The notes beneath the pieces were generated by a model. The model had not been told where the DNA came from and searched no databases. It was given only the letters and a program-made list of their open reading frames with translations. DNA of 64,000 nucleotides from Rohdeia mirabilis (lineage in GTDB: Bacteria > Planctomycetota > UBA1135 > GCA-002686595). This document shows positions 47,186 to 58,538 of the stretch, one piece after another (the stretch's first letter is position 1; each line of letters begins with the position of its first letter). The DNA is taken from positions 992,001 to 1,056,000 of the forward strand of contig CP036290.1 of NCBI GenBank assembly GCA_007750655.1, written 5' to 3'. Both the position numbers and the translations under genes were made by a program.

Positions 47186-49546
47186 CTACTCCACGTTCAC
47201 CGTCACCCCGTTCGTGCCGACGAACGGCCAGTCGAGCCCAGGGTCGAAGCCGAACGCCTGCATGTGGATGGTCGCCGTTCCGAACAGCGCCGGAATCGTC
47301 AGCGGGAGCACGGCCGATCCGTTTCCGGGCCCGGTCCCCGACAGGCCGACGATCGGCGTGGCGTCGTAGGCGATTCCAGCCAGTCGCAGGGTGCACTCCG
47401 GCACGATCTCGAGCGCGCCGCGCGATGCGCCGAACCCGATCAGAGCCACCGAGCCGCCGATGAAGCCGTCCAGCCTCAGGACGATCGTCTCGCCCGGCGA
47501 CGGACAGCCCGTCACCCGCAGGGTCGGCATCGAGCCGTCCGCGTTCAGGCACGGGTGCCCGTAGCTCTCGATGCTGCCAGCGCAGGTCGGAGCCGTCACA
47601 TCGATCGAGACCGTCGCGACGTTCGAGTCGGTCTTCGTGTCGTGCGCCGCGTAGAGGAACTCGTCGGTCCCGACGTAGCCCGCCTTCGCGCGGTAGGTCG
47701 CGACGTTCCCCGTCCCGTCGAACGCCACCGTTCCGTGCAGCGGCTGCGCGACGATGCGGTACACGAGCGGCTGCGGGTCCGTCACCGACATCGCCACCTG
47801 CAGCGGAACGTCGGTCGGAGTGGACTCCACCAGGTCCTGGGCCACAGGACGACCGTTCGAGGTGTGGTGCTCACCGTCCGGCCCGTCGTGGCAGTCGTAG
47901 CAGCCGACGAGGTTGCCGCGCTCGTAGGTGCGCGTCCCGAACTCGTTCGAGTAGCTGCGCGTGTCCTGGGCGAGCGAGAGCACCGTCCCGCGGTCGTTCG
48001 AGCCGTGGCACGCGCGACAGTTCGACAGGTTCGCCTCGGCGAAGTCGCCGTGCTTGCCGTTCGCCCAGGCGGCCGTGGACGGGTGCATGCCGTGCGGACC
48101 GCTCAACAACTGGTTGTCCTCGAGACCCGTGTGGCACACCGAACACTCGGTGATCGTGCCCACGTGTCCTTGCAGCTGCTCGGCCTGCAGATCGTCGTTC
48201 TGCCAGCGCGTCGGCGCGATCGCGTGCGGCGGGCCGTGACAGGCCGAGCACTGCAGTCCGCCGTGACCGTCCGAGAAGCGGTAGAGCGAGAAACCGGCAG
48301 CCGGCGTGTCCGCGTCCGTCGCGAACAGGGCGGAGGCCGCGTCCCGGCGCTCGCCGTTCAGGTCGAAGACCGTGTCGTAGCGGATCTCGCCGTTGTTCAC
48401 CGTGGCCGACCCGCTGTGGCAGTTGTCGCACGTCGGTTGGTCGAACCAGCCGACCCGGCCCGTCTCGCCGACGTCGCTCAGGCCGCCGTGGCAGCTCTGG
48501 CAGTGCATCGCGAAGTCGCCGTCCGCACCGATGGCGTGACCCATCGCGCCGCGCAGACACTGGGTCTGCGTGCCCGGGTGGCAGGAGTAGCAGGTCTCGC
48601 GCGTGACGCGATCGTCGAGCACGGTGCCCGTCTCGTCGCGCACGCCGGCGTGCAGGCCGTGCATGGCCTCGGTGGCCGGCGAGATTCCCGCGAGACCGGT
48701 GCCGGGCAACGCGTTCGTTCCGTGGCACGCGGCGCACAGCACCGGTTGGCCCGCGAGCGCACCCTGGTACAGGCCGGCCGCGCCGTAGCCCGTGGTGACG
48801 AGCGCCGCGTCGTAGGTCGCCTCTCCGAGGTGCCGGTCGTGCAGCTTGAGGATGTTGAGGTGGTCGTCGATCACCGGCGTCGGGTTCCAGACCCAGCCGC
48901 CATCGGGGCGCGCTTCGGGGCTGCCGCCGGAGGAGTGGCAGCGACTGCACTCCATCTCGGCCGAGTTCGGCGCGACGGTGACCGTGCTCGCGATCTCGTT
49001 GCCGCTGCTGTTGCGCACGACGATGCGCAGCAACGGGTAGGGGTTCTTCGCGAGCGCGTCGTCGTAGGGAGTGATCGGGATGCCCTCGGCCTGGAACCAG
49101 TCCCACGTCGGATCGAAGTGCGCCGGCTGCGGAACGTTCGCGAGGCCGGGCATCGAGTTCCCCGCGAGTCCGGTGTCGGGTGCGGGGTTCGCGCCGTACA
49201 GCGCCTGGACGTGGTCCCAGAAGTTCGTCTTGCCGATCGACGTGGAGTTGATCGACCCGTCGGGATCGGCGACGGCTTCGTAGGTGATCGTGTACGCGCC
49301 GGCCTGGGTCACCAACTGTCCGCCGACCATCACCTGCGCGTTGATCGTGTTGAACGGCGGGAGGATCGAGAAGACCGAGAAGTCGGGGTCGATGCAGTGC
49401 ATCCCGAGGTCGTTCCACGCGATGATCCGCGCTGGACCGGACGAGTCCGCGGGCGGTGGAGCGACGGTTCCCAGGTAGGCGCCGACCAGACTGGCGAGCG
49501 CGAAGGCGGGGAGGGCGTGGCGACGGGTGAGCGGAATTCGAACCAT
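47186..49546 (-). CDS. Secreted nine-haem cytochrome c with surface-type C-terminus
   Basis: A 786-residue exported protein with an N-terminal hydrophobic signal (HALPAFALASLVGAYL) and a conserved start, WNDLGMHCIDPDFSVFS. It carries nine CxxCH haem sites: CSRCH, CAACH, CYSCH, CQSCH, CDNCH, CSACH, CSVCH, CRACH and CYDCH (DNA about 47880-48960). After the haems is a tandem-95/cadherin-like beta domain (AQPLHGTVAFDGTGNVATY). The C-terminal module has CPSPGETIVLRL and ends VGTNGVTVNVE, a form found in planctomycete exoproteins. The start is ATG at 49546 with a CAGGAG site eight bases upstream. Likely role is extracellular electron transfer or redox chemistry. Confidence 0.88.
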   Translation of the reverse strand: MVRIPLTRRHALPAFALASLVGAYLGTVAPPPADSSGPARIIAWNDLGMHCIDPDFSVFSILPPFNTINAQVMVGGQLVTQAGAYTITYEAVADPDGSINSTSIGKTNFWDHVQALYGANPAPDTGLAGNSMPGLANVPQPAHFDPTWDWFQAEGIPITPYDDALAKNPYPLLRIVVRNSSGNEIASTVTVAPNSAEMECSRCHSSGGSPEARPDGGWVWNPTPVIDDHLNILKLHDRHLGEATYDAALVTTGYGAAGLYQGALAGQPVLCAACHGTNALPGTGLAGISPATEAMHGLHAGVRDETGTVLDDRVTRETCYSCHPGTQTQCLRGAMGHAIGADGDFAMHCQSCHGGLSDVGETGRVGWFDQPTCDNCHSGSATVNNGEIRYDTVFDLNGERRDAASALFATDADTPAAGFSLYRFSDGHGGLQCSACHGPPHAIAPTRWQNDDLQAEQLQGHVGTITECSVCHTGLEDNQLLSGPHGMHPSTAAWANGKHGDFAEANLSNCRACHGSNDRGTVLSLAQDTRSYSNEFGTRTYERGNLVGCYDCHDGPDGEHHTSNGRPVAQDLVESTPTDVPLQVAMSVTDPQPLVYRIVAQPLHGTVAFDGTGNVATYRAKAGYVGTDEFLYAAHDTKTDSNVATVSIDVTAPTCAGSIESYGHPCLNADGSMPTLRVTGCPSPGETIVLRLDGFIGGSVALIGFGASRGALEIVPECTLRLAGIAYDATPIVGLSGTGPGNGSAVLPLTIPALFGTATIHMQAFGFDPGLDWPFVGTNGVTVNVE

Positions 49547-49758
49547 GACGGCAACTCCTGTGGAGGGGGCGCGCGAACGCGCTGCCGAGAAGGCACGGTG
49601 CGCGGGTCGCGCGTCGTGCGGCAATGGCCACCGATGGGGGGGACCGGACCTCACTCTCCACCCGGGTCGCTCGCACCAGGGGTTGCAGGTCGTTCATACT
49701 CGTCCGTGCCGCCAGCAGTGCCCAGGCACGTGGGCCGCGCTTCGTTCGACGACTCGCC

Positions 49759-50562
49759 ATGCGCACCGATTCCCGACCCCGCGTGTTCCTCGTCCACTGG
49801 AAGCGGGCCGAGGCGCCCGAGCGACTGGCCCGACTCGAAGCGGCCGGATTCGCGGCCGACGGGGGCGAGGTGGGAACGCCCGAGCTGCGCGCGCTGCGAG
49901 CCGATCCCCCCGACGCCGTCGTGGTCGACCTGTCGCGGTTGCCGAGCCACGGGCGCGACGTGGCCCTCGCGCTGCGCACGTCGCCGAAGACGCGCCACGT
50001 CCCGATCGCGTTCGTGGAGGGCGCGCCGGAGAAGGTCGAGCGCGTGCGCCGCGATCTACCCGACGCGACGTTCGGCACCTGGCGTTCGATCGTGGGGACG
50101 TTGAAGCGGGCGCGGGCGGCCGCTCGCAACGCGCCGGCTCGTGTGGCTCCCGCGCCCGCGAACGCGCTCGCCGGCTACAGCGGAACGCCGCTGCCGAAGA
50201 AGCTCGGCGTGAAGCCGGACGGCCTGGTGCGCCTCGTCGACGGGCCGCAGGGTTTCGAGGCGGTGCTCGGCGATCTGCCCGCCGGCGCGCGCGTCACCCG
50301 GCGTGGCACGAAACAGGCACCGACGGTGACCCTGTGGTTCGTCTCCACGGCGGCCGCCCTCGCGCACGATCTCGAGCGCACCGCGACGCTGGCGGGTGAC
50401 GGCTTCCTGTGGATCTGTTGGCCGAAGAAGGCATCCGGCGTCCCGAGCGAAGTGGGCGACCGCGAGGTGCGCGCCGCCGGTCTGGCCGCAGGCCTCGTGG
50501 ACAGCAAGGTGGCCGCGATCGACGCAACCTGGTCGGGCCTGCGCTTCACGTGGCGGCGGTGA
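49759..50562 (+). CDS. Receiver-like domain fused to DUF3052
   Basis: About 267 residues. The N-terminal half resembles a response-regulator receiver: a first strand VFLVHW, the aspartate strand VVVDLSRLP and later strands, but the usual acidic pair after the first strand is missing, so phosphorylation is uncertain. The C-terminal half begins GYSGTPLPKKLGVKPDGLVR and contains FLWICWPKKASG and a D-x-T-W-S-G-L-R-F end, matching DUF3052. The start is ATG at 49759; the extra 45 upstream residues in the longer reading are low-complexity. It is divergent from the cytochrome gene. Function unknown. Confidence 0.8.
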   Translation: MRTDSRPRVFLVHWKRAEAPERLARLEAAGFAADGGEVGTPELRALRADPPDAVVVDLSRLPSHGRDVALALRTSPKTRHVPIAFVEGAPEKVERVRRDLPDATFGTWRSIVGTLKRARAAARNAPARVAPAPANALAGYSGTPLPKKLGVKPDGLVRLVDGPQGFEAVLGDLPAGARVTRRGTKQAPTVTLWFVSTAAALAHDLERTATLAGDGFLWICWPKKASGVPSEVGDREVRAAGLAAGLVDSKVAAIDATWSGLRFTWRR

Positions 50563-50580
50563 AGCGTCGCGCGTGACGGA

Positions 50581-52329
50581 CTACCGCTTGCGCCGCTCCG
50601 TCGCCTTCAACAACCAGCCGTTCGGGTCGATCTCGAACTTCGAGTCGCCCACTTCCAACTCACCGGCGCCGTCGTCGTCGGTCTCGACGCGCACCAACTC
50701 GTCGCCGACGAGCACTTCGACCGGCATGGGGAAGGGGACGTCGCCCTCGAGCCGCCAGTTCAACCGCAGCATGCCGTCCACCACCTCGTGGTCGAGGCGC
50801 GGCAGGGCGGGCTGGCGCAGGTAGACCTGGAAGAACCAGTCGAGTTCGCGTTCGCTGACCTTCTCGGCGATACCGAGCAGTTCGTCGGTGGTCGCGGAGC
50901 GGCAGGCGCTGCCGTCGGTCGTCTTTTCGAGCTCGGGATCGGGGTACGCCCAGCGCCGCAGCACGGTGAAGAAGACGTCGTCGGTGAGCAGCCAGCGCAG
51001 CGTGTGACAGACCCACGAACCCTTGTTGTAGATGTCGCCTCCCGGCGACGTCGAGCTGCGGTCGCCGAAGTACATCCACTTCGTCGTGCGCGCGCCGCGC
51101 GGAGCGACGGCGCCGCGGTTCGCCAGCGTGCGGCGGTCGAAGCGCATCTTCGCGCGCATGTTCTCGACGCCGCTCGTGCGTTCGAGGTGCAACGCCTGCA
51201 TGTAGGTACCGATGCCCTCGTGGATCCAGAAGTCGTTCCAGTCGCGCGCCGTGACCAGGTTGCCCCACCACTCGTGCGCGAGTTCGTGCTGGTGCAGCGC
51301 GTCGTACGGCAGCCGGTACCACGGATCGTTCCCGAAGCGGTTGCCGTAGGCGATGATCGACTGGTGCTCCATGCCGAGGAAGGGCACGTGCGCGATGCCG
51401 TACTTGTCGCCGCGGAACGGGTACGGACCACACAGTTCCTCGAGGATGCGCATGTGCTCCTGGAACTCGGCGAAGACCTTCTCGGCCTGCTCCTTCGCCT
51501 CCGGCAGCACCCAGAACGTGAACGGGAAGGTGTCGCCGTACGGGTTCTCGTAGTCGGTGGTGATCGTTTCGTACGGACCGATCGCGAGCGCGACGCCGTA
51601 GTTGTTGATCGGCGTCGTCACCCGCCAGTGGTGCGTGGACCAACCCTCCTCGTCGGTCGGGACCACTTCGACGAGTCGCCCGTTCGCCGCGACCACGAGC
51701 GGATCGGGGACGGTGATGTGCAGGTCGAGTCCGTCCGGTTCGTCGCTCGGGTGGTCCTTGCACGGCCACCACAGGTCGGCGCCCTCGCCCTGACAGCTGG
51801 TCGCGATCCATGGGCTGCCGTCGGCGGACGTGGCCCAGGTGAAGCCACCGCTCCAGGGCGGATTCGCGGCGACGAGCGGCGCACCCGAGTACGCGACCTC
51901 GACGGTGAAGCTCTGGCCGACCTCGAGTTCGGCCGCCTGCACGTAGATGCGATTCGCGTCGCGGCGGAACTCGACCGGTTCGCCGTCGAGCTTCACCGCC
52001 GAGATCGCGAGCAGCTCGTCGAGGTCCATGACGATCGCGGGCGTTGCAGCGACCAGGTGCGCGCGCATGCCCAGCAGTCCTTCGATCGTCTTCGTCTCGG
52101 GCCGCACCGTCAGAGCGAGGTCGTAGTGGCGCACGTCGTAGGCGGCCTCCTCGGGCAGGAGTTCGCCGCCCGAGCTGCGTTCCTCGGCGCCGGGGGTCGA
52201 GGCCACAGCGGCGTGAGCCACAGCAGCGGCGTGAGCCACAGCAGCGCCGTCCAACGCAGTGACGGCGTGCGAGGCGGCGAGCGTGGCGACGGGCAGCGCG
52301 AGCAGCGCCGGAGCGAGGAGGTGGAGCAT
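50581..52329 (-). CDS. M1 family zinc aminopeptidase, exported
   Basis: About 582 residues with a signal peptide (LLAPALLALPVATLAASHA) and a repetitive Ala/Val/His leader. The M1 catalytic set is HELAHEWWGN (HExxH plus E in the following helix) with the exopeptidase loop present as LGMEHQS instead of the classical GAMEN. The N-terminal beta-domain and a C-terminal domain of about 60 residues are present. It is probably a periplasmic aminopeptidase. The start is ATG at 52329; longer readings go into GC-rich noncoding sequence. Confidence 0.9.
   Translation of the reverse strand: MLHLLAPALLALPVATLAASHAVTALDGAAVAHAAAVAHAAVASTPGAEERSSGGELLPEEAAYDVRHYDLALTVRPETKTIEGLLGMRAHLVAATPAIVMDLDELLAISAVKLDGEPVEFRRDANRIYVQAAELEVGQSFTVEVAYSGAPLVAANPPWSGGFTWATSADGSPWIATSCQGEGADLWWPCKDHPSDEPDGLDLHITVPDPLVVAANGRLVEVVPTDEEGWSTHHWRVTTPINNYGVALAIGPYETITTDYENPYGDTFPFTFWVLPEAKEQAEKVFAEFQEHMRILEELCGPYPFRGDKYGIAHVPFLGMEHQSIIAYGNRFGNDPWYRLPYDALHQHELAHEWWGNLVTARDWNDFWIHEGIGTYMQALHLERTSGVENMRAKMRFDRRTLANRGAVAPRGARTTKWMYFGDRSSTSPGGDIYNKGSWVCHTLRWLLTDDVFFTVLRRWAYPDPELEKTTDGSACRSATTDELLGIAEKVSERELDWFFQVYLRQPALPRLDHEVVDGMLRLNWRLEGDVPFPMPVEVLVGDELVRVETDDDGAGELEVGDSKFEIDPNGWLLKATERRKR
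52202..52249 (-). repeat. 15/18-bp repeat in the M1 peptidase signal region
   Basis: Units starting GCCACAGC occur at 52202, 52217 and 52235 with spacing of 15 and 18 bp. They encode the AVAHA/AAVAHA stretch just after the signal peptide and keep the frame. Confidence 0.75.
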
Positions 52330-52580
52330 CGGTCGGAAGGTGGTCGAAGGTGGCGGTCCGACCAGCATGACGCGGTCGGGGCCGCCGTGGTCACCGGACC
52401 CCGCTCGCCGACGGGCCGGTCGCACCGACGGTCGGCTCGCCGGGCCCCGCCCGCTCGCCGCCGCGCCCCGACGTGCCCCACGTGGTAGCCGGCCCGCGGC
52501 GTTCCGGTAGGTTGGAGTCGGGCGCGCGCACGCCGGGGCCTCGGGGCCCGCCGCGCCGCGCACTTCACCGCGCCCTCACC

Positions 52581-53858
52581 GTGAGCATCCGCAGCACCCA
52601 CACGAGCTCGAACCGCCAGCGCGGTCGCGACGGTCGGCATCCGGGTGCACGTTCGAACGCCGGGGCCCCGAGTGCCGCGCGCGCGAACGCGGTGGGTCGG
52701 CTCGTCCGCGCGGCGAACCGGGCGGTGCGGGCGCTGCGCTGGGCGGAAGCGGCGCTGTGGGCGGGCGCGGCCGGCTTCCTCGTCTGCGCGGCCGTGGTCG
52801 CGACGGGCGACGGCGAGCTCCCGCGCGACGGCATCGCACTCGCGGTCGCCCTGGCCCTGGCCACCTTCGCGACCGTGGCGCGCGCGACGCTCCCGACCCT
52901 CGAGGAGACCGTGCGCGACCTCGACCGCCGCCACCAGCGCCGTTGGGCGTTGGTCGCGGCGTTCGAACAGGAGGAGCGCGCCGCGGCGGACGGTCGACGC
53001 GGCGCCGGGTCCGAGGCGCAGCGCCAGCTCGACGCGCTGCTCTCCGATCGGGCGCGCGCCGATCTCGATCTCGGCGACGCGCTCGTCGGACACGGGCCGA
53101 CCGCGGTCACCGCTGCCGTGGCACCGCTCGTCGCCGTGGCGCTCCTGGGGCTCGCGATCGGACCGACGAGTCGCCCCGAGGCCCAGGTCGGCACCTTGAC
53201 CCAGAGCGCGGCGAGCGACCTCGGCCGCGCCCTGGCCCGCTCGGCCGACGACCTGGGCGCCGATCAGCGCGACGCCCTCGCACGCCTGGTGCGCGACATC
53301 GAGCGCGCGGCCCGGACCATGGACCTCGTGCACGAGGACGCGGCGGCCGACCAGCTCGAGGACCTGCGCGAAGCGCTCGCGGAGCAGTCGCACGCGGTGG
53401 ACCCGACCGGCGAGTTGGCCCAGGCGCTCGAGCGCGCGATCGAGCGGTTGGCCGCCGCCGAACGTCGGGCCCGTGCGCTCGACGAACCGGAACTCGCGGC
53501 GACCGATCCGCCGGCCGCCACCGAGACCGACGCCGCGACCAGCGCCGGGTCGGACCAGCCGCGCACGGGCGACGGGGTGGGGGAGTCGTCGGCCCGGCCC
53601 GGCTCGACGGCGACCTCGATCGGCAGCGAGCCGGGTTCGGCCACGGGTCCGGCCGACCCGTCCGCGGGCGCTGGATCGAGTGGTGTCGCGTCCACCTCGG
53701 CGACCGACGGGACCGGACCGAACGCTGGACCCGAACCGGTCTCCGAGGCCGCCGGTGTCCGCGTGGGCTGGCTCGAAGGACCCGAGCGCGCCCTGGTCGA
53801 AGCCTGGGTCGAGGAACGCCGCCGGGCTGCGCTCGACGCGGCCACGAGTCCGGACTAG
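52581..53858 (+). CDS. Membrane protein with long Ala/Thr-rich tail
   Basis: About 425 residues. Two hydrophobic helices (LWAGAAGFLVCAAVVA, then GIALAVALALATFATVARA) and a third near TAAVAPLVAVALLGLAIG flank a charged helical region. A helical ERAARTMDL region and a low-complexity Thr/Ser/Ala/Gly stretch follow, and the C-terminus is amphipathic. The layout loosely resembles DUF4175-type membrane proteins, but no family is assigned. The start is GTG at 52581. It is divergent from the M1 peptidase gene. Confidence 0.6.
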   Translation: MSIRSTHTSSNRQRGRDGRHPGARSNAGAPSAARANAVGRLVRAANRAVRALRWAEAALWAGAAGFLVCAAVVATGDGELPRDGIALAVALALATFATVARATLPTLEETVRDLDRRHQRRWALVAAFEQEERAAADGRRGAGSEAQRQLDALLSDRARADLDLGDALVGHGPTAVTAAVAPLVAVALLGLAIGPTSRPEAQVGTLTQSAASDLGRALARSADDLGADQRDALARLVRDIERAARTMDLVHEDAAADQLEDLREALAEQSHAVDPTGELAQALERAIERLAAAERRARALDEPELAATDPPAATETDAATSAGSDQPRTGDGVGESSARPGSTATSIGSEPGSATGPADPSAGAGSSGVASTSATDGTGPNAGPEPVSEAAGVRVGWLEGPERALVEAWVEERRRAALDAATSPD

Positions 53859-54071
53859 AGAGCGCGCGCGGCCGCGATCCGCTCGATTCGGACGCGCCCG
53901 CTCCGCGGGGTCGGCGGCGGCGATCCCTCCCAGGTCGAGCGCGGCACCGAAATCCGGCCCCCAGCGCTTGCCGCGCCCCGATCCGACCGCTCGACTGGGG
54001 GGTCTTCCGTCGGCGGTCCGAACCGCCGAGCCCCCGTCCGCGCCGCGTCCCACCCCCGTTCCTCACCCTCG

Positions 54072-55310
54072 ATGACCGCACGCCCCGCCAGCGCCCCGAC
54101 CCGTGGACCGCTCGGACTGTGGCTCGTCGGGGCTCGCGGCGCGATCGCGACCACCTGCGTCTTCGGACTCGACGCCATGGCCCACGGCCGCGCGGGGACC
54201 GTCGGTCTGGTCAGTGAACTGCCCGCGTTCGAAGGACTCGGCCTGGCGGAGCTCGAGCGCTTCGTCGTCGGCGGCTGGGAGGTGCGCGACGGCAGCCTGG
54301 CCGACGCCGGCGCCGAACTCGCGCACAACGGCGTGCTGTCGCACGCGATCGTCACCGCCGGGGCCGAGGCCGCCACCGATGTCGACGCACGCATCGTCCC
54401 CGGACTGGCGGCTCCCGGGGACGAGCGCGCGTCGGCCGGAGCGCGCGAACGCGGCGCCCTCGCGCCGCGCGCCCAGGTCGACGCACTGATCGCCGACCTC
54501 GCTGCCTTCCGCGAGCGCACCGGCGCCGAACGCGTCGTCGTCGTCAACGTGGCCAGCACCGAGCCACTCGCCGACGCCAGCCCGGCCGGCGCGAATCTGG
54601 CGGCGTTCGAAGCGGCGCTCGACGCCGGAGAACTCTTGCCGCCCAGCTGTCTGTACGCCTACGCCGCCCTGCGCGCCGGCTGTGCGCACGTCAACTTCAC
54701 GCCCAGCGCCGGTGGTACGTGGCCCGCGCTGCGCGAGTTGGCGGAGGCGAGCGGCGTGCCCCAGTGCGGCAGCGACGGCAAGACGGGCGAGACGCTCGTC
54801 AAGACCGTGCTGGCGCCGCTGTTCGCCCACCGCAACCTGCGCGTGCTCACGTGGCAGGGCTACAACATGCTCGGCAACCGCGACGGCGAAGTGCTCGCGA
54901 ACCCCGCGCACAAGGCGGCCAAGGTCGCCAACAAGGACGCCGCGCTGCGTTCGCTGTTGCAGGGGTCGGAGGGGCTGCACACGCACGTCGGCATCGACTA
55001 CGTGCCGTCGCTGCACGACTGGAAGACCGCCTGGGACTTCATCCACTTCGAGGGCTTCCTCGGCGCGAAGATGAGCCTGCAGTTCACGTGGACGGGTTCC
55101 GACTCGGCCCTGGCGGCACCGCTCGTCCTCGATCTCGCGCGGTTCAGCGAACTGGCGCTGCGCGACGGCGCGGCCGGTGAACTCGCGCACCTGGCCTGCT
55201 TCTTCAAGTCGCCGATGACCGGCGGCAGCCACGACTTCGGTGCGCAGATGGCCGCACTCTTCCACTACGCGACCACGCGCTCGGCCGAACCGGCGACGCG
55301 CTCGCACTAG
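54072..55310 (+). CDS. ino1: Inositol-3-phosphate synthase
   Basis: The 412-residue enzyme converts glucose-6-phosphate to myo-inositol-1-phosphate with NAD. Conserved blocks are LWLVGARGAIATTCVFGL for the NAD fold, NFTPSAGGTW, GSDGKTGETLVKT with the catalytic Lys region, and NMLGNRDGEVLANP. The length fits the shorter bacterial/archaeal type. The start is ATG at 54072. It is followed after 13 bp by the M3 peptidase gene, probably as an operon, although the link is unclear. Confidence 0.92.
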   Translation: MTARPASAPTRGPLGLWLVGARGAIATTCVFGLDAMAHGRAGTVGLVSELPAFEGLGLAELERFVVGGWEVRDGSLADAGAELAHNGVLSHAIVTAGAEAATDVDARIVPGLAAPGDERASAGARERGALAPRAQVDALIADLAAFRERTGAERVVVVNVASTEPLADASPAGANLAAFEAALDAGELLPPSCLYAYAALRAGCAHVNFTPSAGGTWPALRELAEASGVPQCGSDGKTGETLVKTVLAPLFAHRNLRVLTWQGYNMLGNRDGEVLANPAHKAAKVANKDAALRSLLQGSEGLHTHVGIDYVPSLHDWKTAWDFIHFEGFLGAKMSLQFTWTGSDSALAAPLVLDLARFSELALRDGAAGELAHLACFFKSPMTGGSHDFGAQMAALFHYATTRSAEPATRSH

Positions 55311-55323
55311 AACGACAGCATCC

Positions 55324-57276
<1,953 letters not shown>

Positions 57277-57332
57277 CGACGGTCGCGGCGGGTCGCTCGC
57301 GCGGCCCGCGGCGCTCCGCCGTCCGATCTCCC

Positions 57333-58010
57333 ATGCGACTCCAGACCACGACGCTGTGGTACGCGCCGTCCCAACAGCACGGGGACGACCCGTCCAAGCA
57401 CTACGGCGATCCGCGCTACGAAGGGCGCACGCCGTCCTACATCGTTTGGAACCTGTTGGAGCGCTACACGCGGACCGGTGACCTCGTCGTCGATCCTTTC
57501 TGTGGGGGAGGGACGACGCTCGACGTGGCGGCGGAGCTCGGGCGCGAGGCACGCGGATTCGACCTGCGGCCGTGGCGCGACGACATCCAGTTCGGTGACG
57601 CGCGCGCTCTGCCGCTCGCCGACGCGTCGGTGGACTTCGTGTTCATGGACCCGCCGTACTCGACGCACATCGACTACTCGGACGATCCGCGCTGCATCGG
57701 CAAGCTCGACGCGTTCGACGATGCGTACTTCGAGGCGCTCGAAGCGACCTTCGCCGAAGCGCACCGGATCCTGAAGGACCGCCGTTTCATCGCGGTCTAC
57801 GTCCAGGACTCGCTCAAGAAGAAGCGCGGGTTCGTGCCGATCGGGATCCGTCTCGCGGTGCAGCTGTCCGCCCGCTTCCGCATGGTCGACCACGTGGCCG
57901 TGGTGCGGGGCAACCGCAAGCTCGAGAAGCCCGGGTTCCACAAGGCCGCCGTCGAGGGCAACTTCTTCATGCGCGGCTTCAACCACCTCCTGATCTTCAA
58001 GAAGGAGTAG
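57333..58010 (+). CDS. Small SAM-dependent methyltransferase with DPPY motif
   Basis: The 225-residue protein has the SAM-binding motif DPFCGGGTT (54-62) before the DPPY motif (106-109), which marks amino-methyltransferases acting on adenine, cytosine or guanine. There is no large target-recognition domain and no restriction partner next to it. It may be an orphan DNA methyltransferase or an RNA methyltransferase; the sequence does not decide. The N-terminus, LWYAPSQQHGDDPSKHYGD, is distinctive. The start is ATG at 57333. Confidence 0.78.
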   Translation: MRLQTTTLWYAPSQQHGDDPSKHYGDPRYEGRTPSYIVWNLLERYTRTGDLVVDPFCGGGTTLDVAAELGREARGFDLRPWRDDIQFGDARALPLADASVDFVFMDPPYSTHIDYSDDPRCIGKLDAFDDAYFEALEATFAEAHRILKDRRFIAVYVQDSLKKKRGFVPIGIRLAVQLSARFRMVDHVAVVRGNRKLEKPGFHKAAVEGNFFMRGFNHLLIFKKE

Positions 58011-58034
58011 GGCGGCAGGGTTCGCGCCGAACCG

Positions 58035-58505
58035 GTGCGCCACGCTCCGAGGCGTCGATTCGCCACGTCCGGCTCCGTCGCGCTAGGATCGCTCGCCCGC
58101 CGACTCGCTGCCGTGCTCTTCTTCGCCTACCTCTACATCGCCATGTACACGACCGTCGCGTTGTGGGGCATTCGTGAAGACATGCGCTGGGAGGCGCCGC
58201 GCTGGAAGGCGACCCTCTCGGTCGTCGGCAACGCCGTCGGTATCGCGGGGATGCTCCTGTGGGCGACGGACGAGGTGGGGCAGAAGCTCTCCGCGGTCTG
58301 GCGCTGGGTGCTGCCGGCGCTCGTGATCCAGCTGGCGATCGAGGTGGTCTACGAGTACCGGCTGCGGCTGCGGCGGATGTTGCCGGAAGGCGAGCTCTCC
58401 GACGCGCAGATCCGGTCGCTGGTCTGGACGTCGATCGGTCTCGGTCTCCTCACCGCGGTGCCGTTCTTCTGGATGAACTACGAGCTGGCCTACCCGAGCT
58501 CGTGA
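58035..58505 (+). CDS. Small multi-pass membrane protein
   Basis: A 156-residue protein with about four hydrophobic segments, including AAVLFFAYLYIAMYTTVALWG, VVGNAVGIAGMLLWA, WVLPALVIQLAIEVVY and a C-terminal IGLGLLTAVPFFWM. No family is recognised. The start is GTG at 58035, 24 bp after the methyltransferase gene, so co-transcription is likely. The function is unknown. Confidence 0.65.
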   Translation: MRHAPRRRFATSGSVALGSLARRLAAVLFFAYLYIAMYTTVALWGIREDMRWEAPRWKATLSVVGNAVGIAGMLLWATDEVGQKLSAVWRWVLPALVIQLAIEVVYEYRLRLRRMLPEGELSDAQIRSLVWTSIGLGLLTAVPFFWMNYELAYPSS

Positions 58506-58538
58506 GCGCGAGCGGTCGTCGAGCGGCGCCGGGCCGAC

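Noticed and set aside
54011..54028. 7-bp hairpin upstream of ino1 as a terminator
   Set aside because: The stem is short and such hairpins arise often by chance in GC-rich DNA.
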